Assembly (NCBI GenBank): GCA_022791215.1
Contig: JAAVYQ010000080.1
Location: 1-7,411, forward strand
DNA length: 7,411 nt
From: Bacilli bacterium
Lineage (GTDB): Bacteria > Bacillota_I > Bacilli_A > RF39 > UBA660
Direction of reading: 5' to 3'
Below the pieces are notes generated by a model. That model was given only the letters and a program-made list of their open reading frames with translations, ran no database searches and was not told where the DNA came from. The position numbers were made by a program, and so were the translations under genes. How positions within the stretch are numbered: the first letter of the stretch is position 1; each line of letters opens with the position of its first letter. Of this stretch, positions 5,583 to 7,411 are shown one piece after another.

Positions 5583-6668
5583 ATGAGAGATAGTATAAAC
5601 AATTTTATAGACCTTTTAGTAAAAGGAGATTCATTTCTAATATTCTTAGTAATAATGTTAGTAATAATAATTGGAGTAATAGTATGTTTAGTAAGACTAC
5701 AAATAAGTGATAAAGAATATTACGAAGACGAAGAAGAAATAGAAAATTCTCAAGAAATAAAAAAAGTAACAGAAGACTTAGTACCTAGAACAACATACAA
5801 AAAAGAAGAAGAGCCTAGTTTCGCAAAATTCGTCGCTCCAGAACAAGAAGAAATAGCGCCTAGAATATCACTCAAAGAAAAAATGAGAGAATACGAAAGA
5901 CAAAATGAAAAAATAGAACAAGAAGAAAAAATAGATCCAATAAACGAGCAAATAGAAGAGGAAGAAGAATTTTTAAGCAATAACACATACGAAAAACCTA
6001 ACAAGAGAGTTGTAGAACAATCGAGATTCAACTTCGACATAGACTTTGACAAAGAAGTAGAAGAAGCTATACAAGAAGAAGAAAACAAAGAGACATTAGT
6101 GCCTGATTCAAGATATAGTTATCAAGAAACAAGTGACAAAGTTGACGACTTAGTAAGAAGTAGTTTTGACATAGAAAACAGTATAAGCAAAATGAGCAAC
6201 GAAGAAATAGAAGAAGAAGCATATAACAATTTACAAAGTCCATTAGAATTCAACGGATACGCAAAAGAAGAATATAAACCTATAAAAAGTATAGAAGTAG
6301 AAATAACACCTGAAGAAGAAATAAGCGACTATGAAAGAGAACAAGAAAATCATGCTATAATAAGTGCAAGTGAATTAGAAAACAAAATAAACACGATGAA
6401 AGAAAGTGGAGAATTTGAACAACATCAAGAAGAAATAAGAAAATACGAACAAGAGCTAGAAAACAAAGCTATCATAAGTTATGACGAATTACTAAGCCGA
6501 GCAAGTGATGGAGTAGTAAGTTATGAAAGCGAAGAAAAGCTTGGAGGAATATCTATTGGCAAAGTTGATACTAAACAAATAGAAACAGTAAGAGAAACTG
6601 GAGAAAAGCCTTACTACAAAGAAGAAGCATTTCTAGAGGCAATGAAGGAGTTTAGACGAGCATTATGA
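5583..6668 (+). CDS. Membrane-anchored, very acidic protein of unknown function
   Basis: 361 residues from this start, chosen for its GGTGAT site and five-base gap after rsmE. Residues about 18-39 form one hydrophobic membrane helix (FLIFLVIMLVIIIGVIVCLV). The remaining 320 or so residues are Glu- and Lys-rich, low in complexity, and probably cytoplasmic, disordered or coiled coil. Two copies of a motif occur at residues 250-265 and 288-303, both reading YE-x-E-x-EN-x-AIIS-x-x-EL. A shorter repeat is LVPRTTY (66-72) and LVPDSRY (172-178). The C-terminus, FLEAMKEFRRAL, looks like an amphipathic helix. The layout recalls membrane scaffolds such as ZipA in outline only; no homology is claimed. 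The gene overlaps mtaB by four bases (ATGA) and so is part of the rsmE-mtaB operon. Its codon use matches the flanking genes, which argues that it is native. No enzymatic motif is visible. Confidence 0.9.
   Translation: MRDSINNFIDLLVKGDSFLIFLVIMLVIIIGVIVCLVRLQISDKEYYEDEEEIENSQEIKKVTEDLVPRTTYKKEEEPSFAKFVAPEQEEIAPRISLKEKMREYERQNEKIEQEEKIDPINEQIEEEEEFLSNNTYEKPNKRVVEQSRFNFDIDFDKEVEEAIQEEENKETLVPDSRYSYQETSDKVDDLVRSSFDIENSISKMSNEEIEEEAYNNLQSPLEFNGYAKEEYKPIKSIEVEITPEEEISDYEREQENHAIISASELENKINTMKESGEFEQHQEEIRKYEQELENKAIISYDELLSRASDGVVSYESEEKLGGISIGKVDTKQIETVRETGEKPYYKEEAFLEAMKEFRRAL
6330..6491 (+). repeat. Two copies of a 16-residue AIIS motif within the acidic protein
   Basis: Codons 250-265 (6330-6377) and 288-303 (6444-6491) encode YEREQENHAIISASEL and YEQELENKAIISYDEL. 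The copies start 38 codons apart. The DNA of the copies differs at many third positions, so the likeness is kept at protein level and is not a recent duplication. The motif may be a short docking site; this is inference. Confidence 0.75.
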
Positions 6669-7411
6669 TGAGTTTTTGTATCAAAACACTAGGATGTAAA
6701 GTTAATGCATATGAAAGCGAATATATACATAGCCTTTTCGAACAGAAAGGGTTTTTGTGCACTGAAGAAAATGCAGACATATACATAATAAACACATGCA
6801 CAGTAACGAACATGAGTGACAGAAAAAGTAGACAAATAATAAACAGTATAAAAAAGAAATATCCAAACAGCATAACGATAGTATGTGGGTGTTATGCTCA
6901 AAACTGTTATCAGACAGGCAAACTAGAAGACATAAAAGCAGACATAATAATAGGGAACAAAGACAAAAGCAAAATAATAGAATACTTAGAAGAATATATA
7001 GAAAACAAAACAAAAATAGAACAATTCTATGATTTAAAACATGTAGAATTTGAAAATATGGAAATTCAAAAAAAAGAAAACAGGACAAGAGCATACGTAA
7101 AAATAGAAGACGGATGCAACAATTTTTGTACATACTGCATAATTCCATACATAAGAGGCGGAGTAAGAAGTAAAGACTTTAATAAAATAAAAGAAGAAGT
7201 AACATATCTTGTACAAAATGGCCACAAAGAAATAGTACTAACAGGAATACACACAGGAGCATACAATGATGGAACGCATGACTTTGCAGACCTAATAAAA
7301 GAATTAGTCAAAGTGCCTAACCTAGAAAGACTAAGAATATCATCAATAGAAATCAACGAACTAAACGAAAAAGTATTAGAAGTATTTAAAAACAGCAGCA
7401 TATTAGTGCCA
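6665..7411 (+). CDS. mtaB: tRNA t6A37 methylthiotransferase MtaB (3' end beyond window)
   Basis: A radical SAM enzyme that converts t6A37 to ms2t6A37 in tRNAs reading ANN codons, using two iron-sulfur clusters. The open frame runs to the window edge, giving 249 residues of a usual 430-450. The N-terminal MTTase domain carries TLGCKVNAYES with C11, NTCTVTN with C45 and GCYAQ with C76, the three ligands of the auxiliary cluster. The radical SAM motif is C151-x3-C155-x2-C158 in DGCNNFCTYCIIPY. CKVN and IRGG fit MtaB better than MiaB or RimO. It begins with ATGATG; the first ATG overlaps the previous TGA, which indicates coupled translation. AAGGAG at 6645-6650 is rather far away (14 bases to the first ATG). 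ANN codons, notably ATA, AAA and AGA, are very common in this genome, so the modification should matter. The C-terminal TRAM domain would lie outside the window. Confidence 0.96.
   Translation, partial: MMSFCIKTLGCKVNAYESEYIHSLFEQKGFLCTEENADIYIINTCTVTNMSDRKSRQIINSIKKKYPNSITIVCGCYAQNCYQTGKLEDIKADIIIGNKDKSKIIEYLEEYIENKTKIEQFYDLKHVEFENMEIQKKENRTRAYVKIEDGCNNFCTYCIIPYIRGGVRSKDFNKIKEEVTYLVQNGHKEIVLTGIHTGAYNDGTHDFADLIKELVKVPNLERLRISSIEINELNEKVLEVFKNSSILVP

Noticed and set aside
1..7411. tRNA or rRNA genes, CRISPR arrays and complete insertion sequences
   Set aside because: None was seen: no cloverleaf or CCA-ended tRNA pattern, no regularly spaced repeats, no transposase motif.

Overview
The window is AT-rich, and every gene that can be supported lies on the + strand. 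TGA acts as a stop (rsmE at 5575, the next gene at 6666) and Trp is TGG, so this is the standard bacterial code and not the Mycoplasma code. Ile is very often ATA and Arg is mostly AGA. Shine-Dalgarno sites often carry a GGTGA core. Together with the rsmE-mtaB gene order, which in Bacillus subtilis is part of the dnaK-dnaJ-prmA-rsmE-mtaB cluster, this points to a low-GC Bacillota. An uncultured, gut-type Bacilli or Clostridia lineage is likely, but the lineage is an inference.

Layout. Bases 1-270 hold no gene. About 51-198 looks like a folded non-coding RNA (a raiA-motif-like RNA is the best guess), followed by a likely topA promoter. topA (271-2304) is a complete DNA topoisomerase I with three C-terminal zinc ribbons and ends in a weak hairpin/T-run. 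Bases 2322-3961 form a self-contained unit of promoter, SD, one broken gene and terminator. The gene is a roughly 500-codon WG-repeat-like protein, split by one frameshift in an A run and one in-frame TAA. Its codon use is clearly more AT-rich than that of its neighbours.

Bases 4010-4791 hold two overlapping small genes for single-pass membrane proteins. Their outer domains look like divergent copies of each other, and each has two cysteines 21-22 residues apart. The first has a prepilin-like N-terminus. A hairpin terminator closes this unit.

From 4838 a strong extended -10 promoter drives a three-gene operon: rsmE (16S rRNA m3U1498 methyltransferase, apparently translated from a leaderless mRNA), a membrane-anchored, very acidic protein of unknown function with an internal repeat, and mtaB (tRNA methylthiotransferase). 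mtaB is cut by the window end at 7411. rsmE and mtaB both modify translational RNAs; the role of the acidic membrane protein between them is unknown.

The most interesting points are the structured RNA before topA, the leaderless rsmE start, the paired cysteine-containing membrane proteins, and the acidic repeat protein inserted into a conserved RNA-modification operon.
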